This document shows, one piece after another, positions 26,398-33,976 of a stretch of 64,000 nucleotides of DNA (positions are counted from its first letter, which is position 1; each line of letters begins with the position of its first letter). The notes under the pieces were generated by a model. That model was not told the DNA's origin and ran no database searches. It saw nothing but the letters and a program-made list of their open reading frames with translations. This DNA comes from CAIQJJ01 sp049325275 (GTDB lineage Bacteria > Chloroflexota > Anaerolineae > Anaerolineales > UBA4823). Where the stretch lies: NCBI GenBank assembly GCA_049325275.1, contig JBMOLU010000058.1:124001-188000 (forward strand), read 5' to 3'. The position numbers and the translations under genes were made by a program.

Positions 26398-27360
26398 TCA
26401 AGAAGCGAGTGTGTCTGTTAGCGATTGCTCCAGTGAATAGTCGGGCGCCCAACCCATGTCACGCCGGATTTTTTCGGTCGAATAGGCTTTGTCGACGTTG
26501 ATGGACGAGAGCGAACGTGTGCCTGGGTTGAGGCGCAATCGGGTAAGCAGGGCGATCACGCTATCGGCCAGGCGAATGGCTGCCGGCGGTACGATCAAGA
26601 CAGGCCGTTTCAGGCCGGCGGACTGCAAGGCTATACGTGCAAAGGCAGGCATTTCCACGTTGCAGTTAGTGACGATGTAGCGGTTGCCGCTCTGCCCGTG
26701 CCTGAGTGCCAGGACGACGGCTTTTGCTACGTCGCGTACGTCGACAAAGCTGTTAATCGTCGGGATCATCGGCAGGAAGGGCAGCCAGCGCAAATATTGC
26801 AGGCTCTTTTCGATGCGGCGGGAACCCGGGCCAATGATTACGCTAGGATTGAGCGTGATGACGCGAATTTGCTCCGCGTACTTTTGGACTTCTATCTCGC
26901 CGAGGCGTTTGCTGTACCCGTAGGGGTCGTGCTGGTGTTTCTCTTCGAGATCGGGAAGCAAGCTCTCATCGGCCAGGTGGCCTGCTTTTCTGCCGATCGT
27001 GGAGATTGAACTGATGTAAATAAAGCTTTTGCACCCGTTGGCAAGGGCTGCTTCGATGAGACGTTGCGTTCCGATAACATTCGACCGGTAGAGTGCGTCG
27101 GCGTCTTCGGGTTTGAAAGAAACCAGGGCCGCATTGTGAATCACGGTATCTACTCCGGCCAGTTCGGCGGCAAAGGTCTCCGGCCGGGTCAATTCGCCGC
27201 GCCTCAGGTGCACCCGTTCGAGGCTTTCGATGTTCAGGAACGTTTGGCGCGGGGTACGCACCAGCACGCGCAGCGCGCTCTGCGGATCGTGATCGTGAAG
27301 CGCTTTGACGATGTACTGGCCCAAAAAGCCAAGTCCGCCGGTGATGAAGTAAGTGCTCAT
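26398..27360 (-). CDS. NAD-dependent epimerase/dehydratase family protein (extended SDR)
   Basis: The protein has 320 residues. The N-terminal Rossmann motif is TGGLGFLGQYIV. The central YGYSKRLGE contains the YxxxK pair, and VIGPGSRR follows as in 3-beta-HSD/epimerase relatives. A nucleotide-sugar or sterol/quinone-type substrate is possible and cannot be decided here. The ATG (27360) overlaps the stop of the acetyltransferase gene in an ATGA arrangement, so it is translationally coupled to it. Confidence 0.85.
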   Translation of the reverse strand: MSTYFITGGLGFLGQYIVKALHDHDPQSALRVLVRTPRQTFLNIESLERVHLRRGELTRPETFAAELAGVDTVIHNAALVSFKPEDADALYRSNVIGTQRLIEAALANGCKSFIYISSISTIGRKAGHLADESLLPDLEEKHQHDPYGYSKRLGEIEVQKYAEQIRVITLNPSVIIGPGSRRIEKSLQYLRWLPFLPMIPTINSFVDVRDVAKAVVLALRHGQSGNRYIVTNCNVEMPAFARIALQSAGLKRPVLIVPPAAIRLADSVIALLTRLRLNPGTRSLSSINVDKAYSTEKIRRDMGWAPDYSLEQSLTDTLAS

Positions 27361-27818
27361 CGTTCAGCCAGATCGAGCGCAAAGTACACATCGCCATCCT
27401 GCTCGTGGGTGATGCGAAAGCCAGAACTCAGGTAAAAGGCAATCACTTCCTCCCAGGAGGCCGTGGTTTCGAGCGTGATGCGACGAAAACCGGCCTGGCA
27501 GGCGTGCTCCAGTAGCGCCCGCAAGATCGCCTGTCCGATGCCCTGCCGCCTGACAGAACGGTCGACGGACATGCGTACGATTTCGGCGCTTTCCACCGTG
27601 CGCGGGACCAGGGCGCCTGTGCCAACCAGCTTTCCGTTGATGCGGGCCACCAGGAAGACGGCTTCGGCGTAGCTGGCGGCGATATCATTCAGGTCAGGGT
27701 TTCGGGTGGTGTCGAGAAAGCCCCAGTGCTCGGCCAGGCCTGCCAGGATGAGCGCTTTGGCGGCGTTCTGATCCTGTGGTTGGAAACGGGAAATTGTCAG
27801 GATGAAGGTTTCGGTCAT
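27357..27818 (-). CDS. GNAT family N-acetyltransferase
   Basis: The protein has 153 residues. The acetyl-CoA pyrophosphate-binding loop is RRQGIGQAIL, preceded by the beta-4 strand VRMSVDRSV. YLSSGFRI near the C-terminus is the usual motif B segment with the catalytic tyrosine. The acceptor substrate is unknown. Its start overlaps the stop of the valS relic by ATGA and its stop overlaps the start of the epimerase gene, so the three are coupled. Confidence 0.85.
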   Translation of the reverse strand: MTETFILTISRFQPQDQNAAKALILAGLAEHWGFLDTTRNPDLNDIAASYAEAVFLVARINGKLVGTGALVPRTVESAEIVRMSVDRSVRRQGIGQAILRALLEHACQAGFRRITLETTASWEEVIAFYLSSGFRITHEQDGDVYFALDLAER

Positions 27819-28150
27819 GGTTGAATTTCGCGTTCTTCCTTGGACTCAGCCGCCAATTGTACCCGGTTTAGCTCGTTGCCCGAAGGTAGATTGTGTTCGC
27901 TCTTGTAACGGCGGATGGTTGTGGCGGCGGCTGCCAGGCCTTCGCCGGCCCTTTCTGCCTGCGGATTGCCGAAAACCTGGCCCGATTCGCGGCCACGGAG
28001 CGCAATGAATGGAAGCGGATGCGCCGTTCTCGACTGCGGCAAGCCTCTGCCCGACCGGCGGCCATCTGGCAAACCAATGTAGATTGCTTCGGTTACGTGG
28101 GGCCGGATGGGTTCGGTTTGGTTGGGTTGGTAATGCTTCGAGAGGGGCAT
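27815..28150 (-). pseudogene. valS relic: internally deleted valyl-tRNA synthetase frame under T-box control
   Basis: This 111-codon open frame has an excellent AGGAGG site before ATG 28150. The first residues (MPLSKHYQPNQTEP) resemble the N-terminus of ValS (LPKxYDPxxxE). The last 55 residues (AGEGLAAAATTIRRYKSEHN) resemble the tRNA-binding region of an archaeal-type ValS (IRRYKSE). The catalytic and editing core is missing. It is preceded by a T-box whose specifier reads GUC, which fits an ancestral valS. I infer gene decay by large internal deletion with the frame preserved. It may still be translated and helps couple the downstream GNAT gene. A retained small functional protein cannot be excluded. 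Confidence 0.65.
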
Positions 28151-28171
28151 GTGTTCCTCCTGCCAGATCGC

Positions 28172-28242
28172 AAAAAACAAAAAACCCTTTCATCCTTGAG
28201 CACAATGAACTTTTGTGAAGTTCTGCTCGGAGGACGAAAGGG
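28172..28242 (-). terminator. T-box regulated terminator
   Basis: On the minus strand, CCCTTTCGTCC (28242-28232) pairs with the AAGGATGAAAGGG region (28197-28185). Inner GAGCA/TGCTC and GAACTT/AAGTTC helices extend the stem, and TTTTTTGTTTTTT follows. The upstream arm begins 15 bases after the T-box sequence, so the usual antiterminator can compete with it. Confidence 0.85.
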
Positions 28243-28525
28243 CGCTCGCACGCGCTTCCGTGGTACCACCTCGATTCACCGGCAGCTTGCTTATCCAAGC
28301 GCCAGTGCACTCATTGTCCGGCTACGCTCACATACCAACTTCTATGCTTGCTTTATCGGACTTTAGCGATAACGGGCTTTCCCGTGCCGTTCTACTGGCC
28401 CAGTCTGTGGGGGTTCTTCGGCAGTGCCTCGGGCGACGTTCGGCGCTTGTTTGCTGGGGTGGCTCTCAGCCGTGGGCCAATCCTTCTCTGGCAGCGTTCA
28501 GGCGCTTACTCCTCCCGACGTGATT
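28172..28525 (-). promoter_or_regulatory. T-box riboswitch, valine specific
   Basis: Read on the minus strand. The stem I base TCGGG (28518-28514) pairs with CCCGA. The 5' side of the specifier loop has AGTA. Upper helices GCGC/GCGC and GCTG/CAGC follow, with an apical GGCTGAGAGCC segment. The 3' side of the loop reads GAAC-GTC (GTC at 28437-28435), a valine codon. The T-box core GAGGTGGTACCACGG is at 28272-28258; its TGGT fits an ACCA acceptor end. It should sense uncharged tRNA-Val and allow read-through into the downstream operon. Confidence 0.88.
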
Positions 28526-28578
28526 TTTAGGTTTTCCCGTGGGTGATGGAAGAACCATTTTTTTGAGAATCGTATTGC

Positions 28579-28606
28579 ATTATACTGCAATCATTCGGTG
28601 TGAGAA
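28579..28606 (-). promoter_or_regulatory. Promoter of the T-box operon
   Basis: On the minus strand, TTCTCA (28606-28601) and a perfect TATAAT (28584-28579) are separated by 16 bases. The expected start near 28571 lies about 50 bases before stem I of the T-box. Confidence 0.6.
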
Positions 28607-28636
28607 AGTTTAAAATGAGAGTAAGATTAAAAAGCC

Positions 28637-28666
28637 TTGACTTTCCTGCTTGCTCTGTGCTATTCT
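28637..28666 (+). promoter_or_regulatory. Promoter of the MBL-fold hydrolase gene
   Basis: TTGACT (28637-28642) and TATTCT (28661-28666) are separated by 18 bases, about 80 bases upstream of ATG 28747. It is divergent from the T-box promoter, with the two -35 regions 30 bp apart. Confidence 0.6.
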
Positions 28667-28746
28667 TCACGAAGTTTTGGGCTGGAGGGGCTGATCCTCC
28701 GGGAATGCCCGGAACCATCTGAATTGTTTGTTCGGAAAGGTTTGCT

Positions 28747-29658
28747 ATGCAACGTGAACGAGTTGCCGAGAGTGTTTACTATTTTCAAAGTGAAGTCTAT
28801 GCCCAGGTAACCGCGGGGGCGGTCATTGGGCCAAATTGGGCCGTTGTTATCGACACCCTGGCGACTCCCGATGAAGCCATCGCCATCCGCACATTCATCG
28901 AGCAGGAACTTGAGGTGCCCGTTCGTTACGTGATCAACACGCACTATCACGCCGATCACAGTTGGGGGAACTGCTTTTTTCCCGGGGCGATGGTGATGGC
29001 CCACCGTAAGTGCTACGAACTGTTGGAAAGTGTGGGCGTGAATGCCTTGCAAGAAGCCCGGCGGCAGAATCCGCTCTACCGTCAGGTCAAGATCGTGCTG
29101 CCGCATCTCACTTTCGACGAAAGCCAGGTCACGCTGCGGGTGGGCAAGAAGAATTTGATCCTGTATACCCTGCCCGGACCTTCGCCGGACAATGTCGGCG
29201 TGCTGATTGAAGAAGACCGCATCCTCTTTGCCGGTGATGCCTTCATGCCGTTGCCTTACCTGGTGGATGGCGATATCGAAGACCTGATCGGTTCGTTGAA
29301 GCGCATCGGCAAGATGGGCCTGGAGAATGTTGTCCCCGGGCATGGCGATATCGTTCTGCGTGGTGAAATCGATAACGCCATTCAAGACAACCTTGCATAT
29401 CTTTCGGCGATTCGCAAGTCGGTGCGCCAGGCGAACCGGCGAAAGTACCCGATGGATTTGCTGGCAGAAGTGAGCGTCGAATCGTGTGGCAAGAGCCACG
29501 TGTTGATCGGCGGCCTGGCCGATGAACTGCACCGGCGAAACCTGCGAGCGCTCTACCGACAGTTCTACGGTGAGCTGCCGCAGGCTTCGCCGGAAGACGA
29601 TTATTACGACGATGAAGAAGATTACGAAGACGTGGAGCTAGCCGACGACGAAGAGTAG
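28747..29658 (+). CDS. MBL-fold metallo-hydrolase
   Basis: The protein has 303 residues. The zinc-binding HxHxDH motif is present as THYHADHSWGN, and further ligands are likely in LFAGDAF and VPGHGD. The family hydrolyses varied esters, thioesters and phosphodiesters. The last 25 residues are extremely acidic (Asp/Glu/Tyr runs), which is unusual for the family and may be a disordered tail. GGAAAGG precedes ATG 28747. It converges with plsY, the two stops being only 2 bp apart. The substrate is unknown. Confidence 0.85.
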   Translation: MQRERVAESVYYFQSEVYAQVTAGAVIGPNWAVVIDTLATPDEAIAIRTFIEQELEVPVRYVINTHYHADHSWGNCFFPGAMVMAHRKCYELLESVGVNALQEARRQNPLYRQVKIVLPHLTFDESQVTLRVGKKNLILYTLPGPSPDNVGVLIEEDRILFAGDAFMPLPYLVDGDIEDLIGSLKRIGKMGLENVVPGHGDIVLRGEIDNAIQDNLAYLSAIRKSVRQANRRKYPMDLLAEVSVESCGKSHVLIGGLADELHRRNLRALYRQFYGELPQASPEDDYYDDEEDYEDVELADDEE

Positions 29659-29660
29659 CT

Positions 29661-30320
29661 TCAGGTTGCCTTCTTCTTGCGTGCGCGATACCCGACGAGC
29701 CGTTCGGTGCCGTTCATCAGGCGCTTGATATTGGGGCGTAAGGCCCAAATCAGCAGGATTTCGGCCACAATGCCGTAGAGCATGTATTCCCAGGGCCCCT
29801 GGCCTTGCTGATAGCGAATCAAGAAGAGTACGAACGCTGTGGCGGGCACGCTCATCGTTCCCAGTGATGCATAGCCGACAAACCAAAAGATCAGTGCACC
29901 GGTCGTTGCCACGATGAACAGGCTGGGCGGCCAGAGGGCAAACGCACCGCCAATGGCTGTGGCCCCACCCGCTCCGCCTCGCAAACGCAGTTTTCCGCTT
30001 TCATCGCGCTCCCTCAAGAATATGGAGTAGTTATGCCCCAAAATGGCTGCTGCCGGCGCCAGGGCCATGATCCAGACGTTGCCGCCGCTGAGCCACTGTG
30101 CCATCCAGACGGCAACCGCACCCTTCAGGCCATCCACACCGGCTGTGGTCAAGCCGGCCAGCCAACCGGCAGCACGCATGACGTTGGTGCCCCCGGTGCG
30201 TCCACTCTCAACCTTGCGAATATCTTTGCCGGTTGCCAGACGGACAATGATCAGCCCTGTTGGAACAGAGCCTAAAAGGTACGACATTACCAAAATCCCG
30301 ATGGCCACGAAAATCTGCAT
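29661..30320 (-). CDS. plsY: Glycerol-3-phosphate acyltransferase PlsY
   Basis: This 219-residue integral membrane enzyme transfers an acyl group from acyl-phosphate to glycerol-3-phosphate, the first step of phospholipid synthesis. Family motifs are visible in order: GSVPTG near the N-terminus, SGRTGGTNVMRAAG (usually SGNxGATN), GHNYSIF and GGAGGAT. About five to seven hydrophobic spans are present. The C-terminus is basic (RARKKKAT). AGGAG precedes ATG 30320. It appears monocistronic. Confidence 0.93.
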   Translation of the reverse strand: MQIFVAIGILVMSYLLGSVPTGLIIVRLATGKDIRKVESGRTGGTNVMRAAGWLAGLTTAGVDGLKGAVAVWMAQWLSGGNVWIMALAPAAAILGHNYSIFLRERDESGKLRLRGGAGGATAIGGAFALWPPSLFIVATTGALIFWFVGYASLGTMSVPATAFVLFLIRYQQGQGPWEYMLYGIVAEILLIWALRPNIKRLMNGTERLVGYRARKKKAT

Positions 30321-30490
30321 AGTACACTCCTGTTGGCGAAGGTAAAAAATGGCTCCTGTTTCCTGGGAAACGGAAGAACCTGAAAAGCCAGATCAAAGAA
30401 CACTTAAACTGCTTATCGGTTGCATCTTCATCAAGTGTTTCGGTTTTGTCGTTTTTATAGGCTTTCGTTTTCCTCGATGGGAATCTGCTC

Positions 30491-31369
30491 TCAGGGCAGC
30501 CATATTGCCACGCAGATGGCAAGGGCTAAGCCGATTAGTGGCTCCGCGAGCGATTGGCGCATGGTTTTGCCTTCCGCAATGTTGCCGATCAGGCTGGTGA
30601 AGCCATAGATCAGTCCAACTTGAAGCGCACCAAATTGAATCGGCGTCAGCGGCCAATAATGCAAGGCTGCTGTTAATTGTGACATCAAAAAAGCGATGAG
30701 CAATGCGTCGAACGGCAGCCATTCCCCATGTAACCTCAATTGTAAGACGCGTAAGCACACCAGGAAACTGGCTAATAACAGGGCTGGGATCATCAGGACC
30801 AGTCGGGTATTCACCGCACGCAGGGCGATGGCCAGGATAAGAAATAGGACGTAGGCGACGGCGCTCAACCAGGCACCGGCTAACGGATAGCGCAAATCCT
30901 CCGGATCGATGGCGATATATTCTGCAATGACGATCAGTGTCAACGTGAGACTGCCGGTGGCCAGGCTCATCATCCATGTGACACCAAAGGGAAGCTCTGC
31001 AAGCAGGATGCCGATGACCCAGGCAGCCAGCGCCGGCAGGAGTGAGTGCTGCCATGCGCTGCGGGCAACCAGCTTGGGATGATCGCGCAAAAGCCAATCA
31101 CTGCCACTGGTTGCCAGTGCAGCGACGATCAGTGAGATTAAAGTGTTCGCACCGATGTCGGCAGCCAGGTAAAAACCAGCGAATTGGATGTCAAATTCCC
31201 TCACTGGCAGTACAATAAAGTGTGTCATGCCATAAGCCAGAATGAACGTGGCAACGAGCACGCTCAAGCGATTGGTATCGGGCAGGTGATGCTTTGCGCT
31301 GGCTTTCATGGCTGGAATTTTACCTCTATCTACGAACTGCGTAGAAGTGATTGGTGAAAGGTTCTCCAT
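30491..31369 (-). CDS. Multi-pass membrane protein of unknown function
   Basis: The protein has 292 residues and eight to ten hydrophobic segments (for example LSVLVATFILAYGMTHFIVL and ALIGLALAICVAIW-type stretches); I do not recognise a family. ATG 31369 has AGGTG 6 bases upstream. An internal ATG at 31309 is an alternative that would leave more room for a promoter, because the divergent lipoprotein gene starts only 40 bp away. Between this gene and plsY (30321-30490) I see only a small GTTTCC/GGAAAC dyad and no credible ORF. Confidence 0.65.
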   Translation of the reverse strand: MENLSPITSTQFVDRGKIPAMKASAKHHLPDTNRLSVLVATFILAYGMTHFIVLPVREFDIQFAGFYLAADIGANTLISLIVAALATSGSDWLLRDHPKLVARSAWQHSLLPALAAWVIGILLAELPFGVTWMMSLATGSLTLTLIVIAEYIAIDPEDLRYPLAGAWLSAVAYVLFLILAIALRAVNTRLVLMIPALLLASFLVCLRVLQLRLHGEWLPFDALLIAFLMSQLTAALHYWPLTPIQFGALQVGLIYGFTSLIGNIAEGKTMRQSLAEPLIGLALAICVAIWLP

Positions 31370-31408
31370 TTTCACCTGGAAGGCCTTTCTTGACCAGGAG
31401 TAATCGCA

Positions 31409-32305
31409 ATGAAAAATCGAAACGGACAAATCCTTTTGGTGATCTTCTTTGCGTTGTTGGCGGGAGCTTGTGGCGGCAGCAGCAACGAACCGGTGGCGAC
31501 GATTGACGTCGATGCCGTGCAAACCTACGTTGCAGAAACCGCAGCCCTCGCCCTGACGATGACGCGAGAAGCATCCTCACCAACCCCACCACCGACGCCA
31601 ACCTCACCACCGACCGAAACGCCACTTCCTTCTCCTACCACCACCTTGGCGCCTACGCCCACCGGCGAGCCGCTGACAGTTACGATCAGCTTGACGCCTA
31701 CGTTCGATGTGAATGCAACCGCAACGCTTGCACCGGTCTCCGGTACGGGAGAGCGTTTGAGCTTGGATGATTTCGAACACGGCCAGGCCTGGTTTACGGA
31801 AGTTACCGACGACTACAGCTTCGCATACGATCAAGGCGGCTATCGCATCCGCAACCGCATCCCCGGCGCGGTCATTTACAGTGTGCAATCGTTAAGCCCC
31901 AACGACGTCCGTTTGGAGGTGGATGCCAATGCGCTGGAAGCGGCCGACGGGGCCGCCTGGGGGATGATTTGCCGCTACACGGATGCAGAGAACTACTATG
32001 CGTTTGTGATCGGGCCTGATAACATGTATGGCATCGCAAAGAACAAGGATGGCCAGTTCCAGTTTATCAAGCAGGATTCTGCCGACGACAATAAGGTTTT
32101 TGAAGCAGATGAAAACGAATTCATTCACTTGAGAGCCGATTGCGTTGGAAACACATTGTCACTGACCGTTAACGAGACGCTGTTGTTACAGGTTAGTGAT
32201 GCCGATCACACGACCGGCAAGGCCGGTTTGTTGGTCAAGCATAGCCGTAGTGATGATTATACGGATGTGCTCTTCGACAATTTCGCCATCTGGCGCGGGA
32301 AATGA
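31409..32305 (+). CDS. Lipoprotein with C-terminal concanavalin-like (LamG/DUF1080-type) domain
   Basis: This 298-residue protein has a signal peptide ending in an LAGAC lipobox. A low-complexity linker, dominated by Pro and Thr, runs from about residue 50 to 110. The remaining 190 residues (DDFEHGQAWFTEV, WGMICRYTDAENYYAFVIG, GLLVKHSRSDDYTDVLFDNF) follow the pattern of jelly-roll domains that bind or cleave carbohydrates. No catalytic residues can be assigned. AGGAG sits 9 bases before ATG 31409. Its stop overlaps or touches the next gene, suggesting an operon with the SCP2 and M23 genes. Confidence 0.75.
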   Translation: MKNRNGQILLVIFFALLAGACGGSSNEPVATIDVDAVQTYVAETAALALTMTREASSPTPPPTPTSPPTETPLPSPTTTLAPTPTGEPLTVTISLTPTFDVNATATLAPVSGTGERLSLDDFEHGQAWFTEVTDDYSFAYDQGGYRIRNRIPGAVIYSVQSLSPNDVRLEVDANALEAADGAAWGMICRYTDAENYYAFVIGPDNMYGIAKNKDGQFQFIKQDSADDNKVFEADENEFIHLRADCVGNTLSLTVNETLLLQVSDADHTTGKAGLLVKHSRSDDYTDVLFDNFAIWRGK

Positions 32306-32319
32306 TCGCGGAGATCGTT

Positions 32320-32655
32320 ATGACGGATTGGACAGTTGAACAAATCTTCGAGAAAATGCCGACTGCCTTTTGCCCCGAAAGGGCCAATGGCATTGCCGGA
32401 GCCGTGCAGTTTCTGATCGGTGGGGACGGCGGCGGTGAATGGGTTGTTGAAATTGCTCACGGAAAGTGTAGGGTGACTTCCGGCAGAATCCCGTCACCAC
32501 AGGTAACGGTTTCTGCAGATGCCAACTTGCTGCCGGACGTCTTGTCGGGCAGGCAGAATGGCATGATGGCATTCATGCAGGGAAAGTTGCGCATCCAAGG
32601 AGACATGGGCCTGGCACAGAAATTGCTCAGGCTGTTTGATCTGAAGAACGTCTGA
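32320..32655 (+). CDS. SCP2 sterol-binding domain protein
   Basis: The 111-residue protein covers a single SCP-2-like lipid-binding fold: MPTAFCPERANGIAGAVQF, then GEWVVEI and a C-terminal FMQGKLRIQGDMGLAQKL, a strong family signature. Such proteins bind acyl or sterol-like lipids in the cytoplasm. ATG 32320 has GGAG 6 bases upstream. ATG 32302, overlapping the previous stop by ATGA, is an alternative that adds six residues. No enzyme function is implied. Confidence 0.8.
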   Translation: MTDWTVEQIFEKMPTAFCPERANGIAGAVQFLIGGDGGGEWVVEIAHGKCRVTSGRIPSPQVTVSADANLLPDVLSGRQNGMMAFMQGKLRIQGDMGLAQKLLRLFDLKNV

Positions 32656-32679
32656 TCCTTACCCCCCAAAGGAGTTCCT

Positions 32680-33834
32680 ATGGCTAGTGCTGTGTATGTG
32701 ACCGTTGGTGATCCCAAAAACTTCTCTATCAAGTATGAAGATGGTGGTCAGCCAGCCCGTCTGAAAGAGTTGGAATCCCGTTGGCGGCGTTTTGCCCGTC
32801 GCGATCCTTCCAGCGGGCAGGACTATCATATCTTATATCGTCCATCCAGCCGTAACAAGGACGTTCAGGTCGATTGGTTGATGCCGTCTACTGCGCCCCT
32901 GGGGATTTACCGTGTGGAAGTCTTCATCCCTGGCCGCCATGCGACCTGCAAACAGGCCATCTTTACGGTGACGAACAACTTTCGGGTGGAAAACGGCCAG
33001 GTCGCCTACGATGATACCCTGGTCATCGTCAATATGTACGACCTCTACGATGTCTGGTACCCCCTGGGCGAGTTTATTCTCGATCCTGGCAGCCACCCGT
33101 GGAGTGGACGTGTACGCCAGTACGATATGAGCCTGGAAGAGCCGCCAACAGAAATCTCCTTTGGGCCGGTTCGCTGGGTTCCGGTGTTGCCGAAACCGGC
33201 CGGTGTGCCTGTCTTTGATTCGCCTGTGGGGACCGAAGCCGAGCGCGCCGGCGAGTTTTCTGTGGAACGCTGGCGCTGGGTGGGCCAGTGGTTCGATGCC
33301 AATCCTTTCCTGAACTGGTACTTTCTGGGGTACCATACCGGGGCCGATCTTAACCTTTCGCAAAGCACCAACGCCGACAGACATGCACCGGTCTATGCCG
33401 TTTCGGATGGCACGGTAATTTTTGCCGGGCAGGGACGCGGCAAATGGGGTAAGATCGCCGTTATCGAGCACCCTGACGCCCTGGTGACCCTGCCGAACGG
33501 CCAGACGCGGCGCCAGGCGGTCTGGTCGCGCTACGGGCACCTGGCCGACGATATTCGCATCCAGGCCGGCCAGCAGGTTCGGCGCGGTGACCTCGTTGGC
33601 TTTATTGGCCTGGCGTTGGGTGTCAAATCGGGGTGGCATCTGCACTTCGATATCGCTTATGATGTACGGGTGCGTGCAAACCCGTCTCATTGGCCTGACA
33701 TGCGGACGGTCGATCGCTTGAAAGCCGAGGGCAAAGCGAACACGCGCGAATACACCGATGCGCAGGCAGTAATTATGAAGGAAGTTGTCGCCACGTATTT
33801 AGATCCGCTCAAGTTCCTTAAGGCCAATCATTAA
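32680..33834 (+). CDS. M23-type peptidase domain protein without signal peptide
   Basis: The protein has 384 residues. The N-terminal half (about 1-165) is beta-rich and unrecognised. The C-terminal half contains an M23/LytM domain with HTGADLN (H and D zinc ligands), a central GHL (RYGHLADD) and HLHFD (final ligand). Family members cleave peptidoglycan cross-links outside the membrane, yet no signal peptide or membrane span is visible here, which is odd. AAAGGAG precedes ATG 32680. It is the third gene after the lipoprotein and SCP2 genes. Confidence 0.8.
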   Translation: MASAVYVTVGDPKNFSIKYEDGGQPARLKELESRWRRFARRDPSSGQDYHILYRPSSRNKDVQVDWLMPSTAPLGIYRVEVFIPGRHATCKQAIFTVTNNFRVENGQVAYDDTLVIVNMYDLYDVWYPLGEFILDPGSHPWSGRVRQYDMSLEEPPTEISFGPVRWVPVLPKPAGVPVFDSPVGTEAERAGEFSVERWRWVGQWFDANPFLNWYFLGYHTGADLNLSQSTNADRHAPVYAVSDGTVIFAGQGRGKWGKIAVIEHPDALVTLPNGQTRRQAVWSRYGHLADDIRIQAGQQVRRGDLVGFIGLALGVKSGWHLHFDIAYDVRVRANPSHWPDMRTVDRLKAEGKANTREYTDAQAVIMKEVVATYLDPLKFLKANH

Positions 33835-33878
33835 CCCGGGCAAGTCTTGGTCCGCTTCTTAGCTGGGTTTCGCAAGGC

Positions 33879-33920
33879 CGAATACTGCGGGGCACAGTTC
33901 TTTGCGCCCCGCAGTATTCG
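33879..33920 (+). terminator. Strong stem-loop after the M23 gene
   Basis: Arms CGAATACTGCGGGGC (33879-33893) and GCCCCGCAGTATTCG (33906-33920) pair perfectly over 15 bp around a 12-base loop. There is no T-run after it, so it could be a processing or stability hairpin rather than an intrinsic terminator. Confidence 0.55.
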
Positions 33921-33937
33921 CTCGACCGTTAATCGGC

Positions 33938-33966
33938 TGTGCATGCAGGCAAGTTTGCGTTACAAT
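33938..33966 (+). promoter_or_regulatory. Candidate promoter giving a near-leaderless folC transcript
   Basis: TACAAT at 33961-33966 is preceded, 17 bases upstream, by a weak TGTGCA (33938-33943). The folC ATG begins 11 bases after the -10 ends, so the 5' UTR would be only a few bases. No ribosome site is present. Confidence 0.5.
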
Positions 33967-33976
33967 CGCTCCCGTT

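Noticed and set aside
28172..28525. T-box with a specificity other than valine
   Set aside because: Only the GTC triplet lies at the expected place in the specifier loop after GAAC, and the downstream ValS-like frame agrees.
30349..30600. 83-codon plus-strand frame between plsY and the membrane protein gene
   Set aside because: It runs into the minus-strand membrane protein gene, lacks a ribosome site and looks like no known protein.
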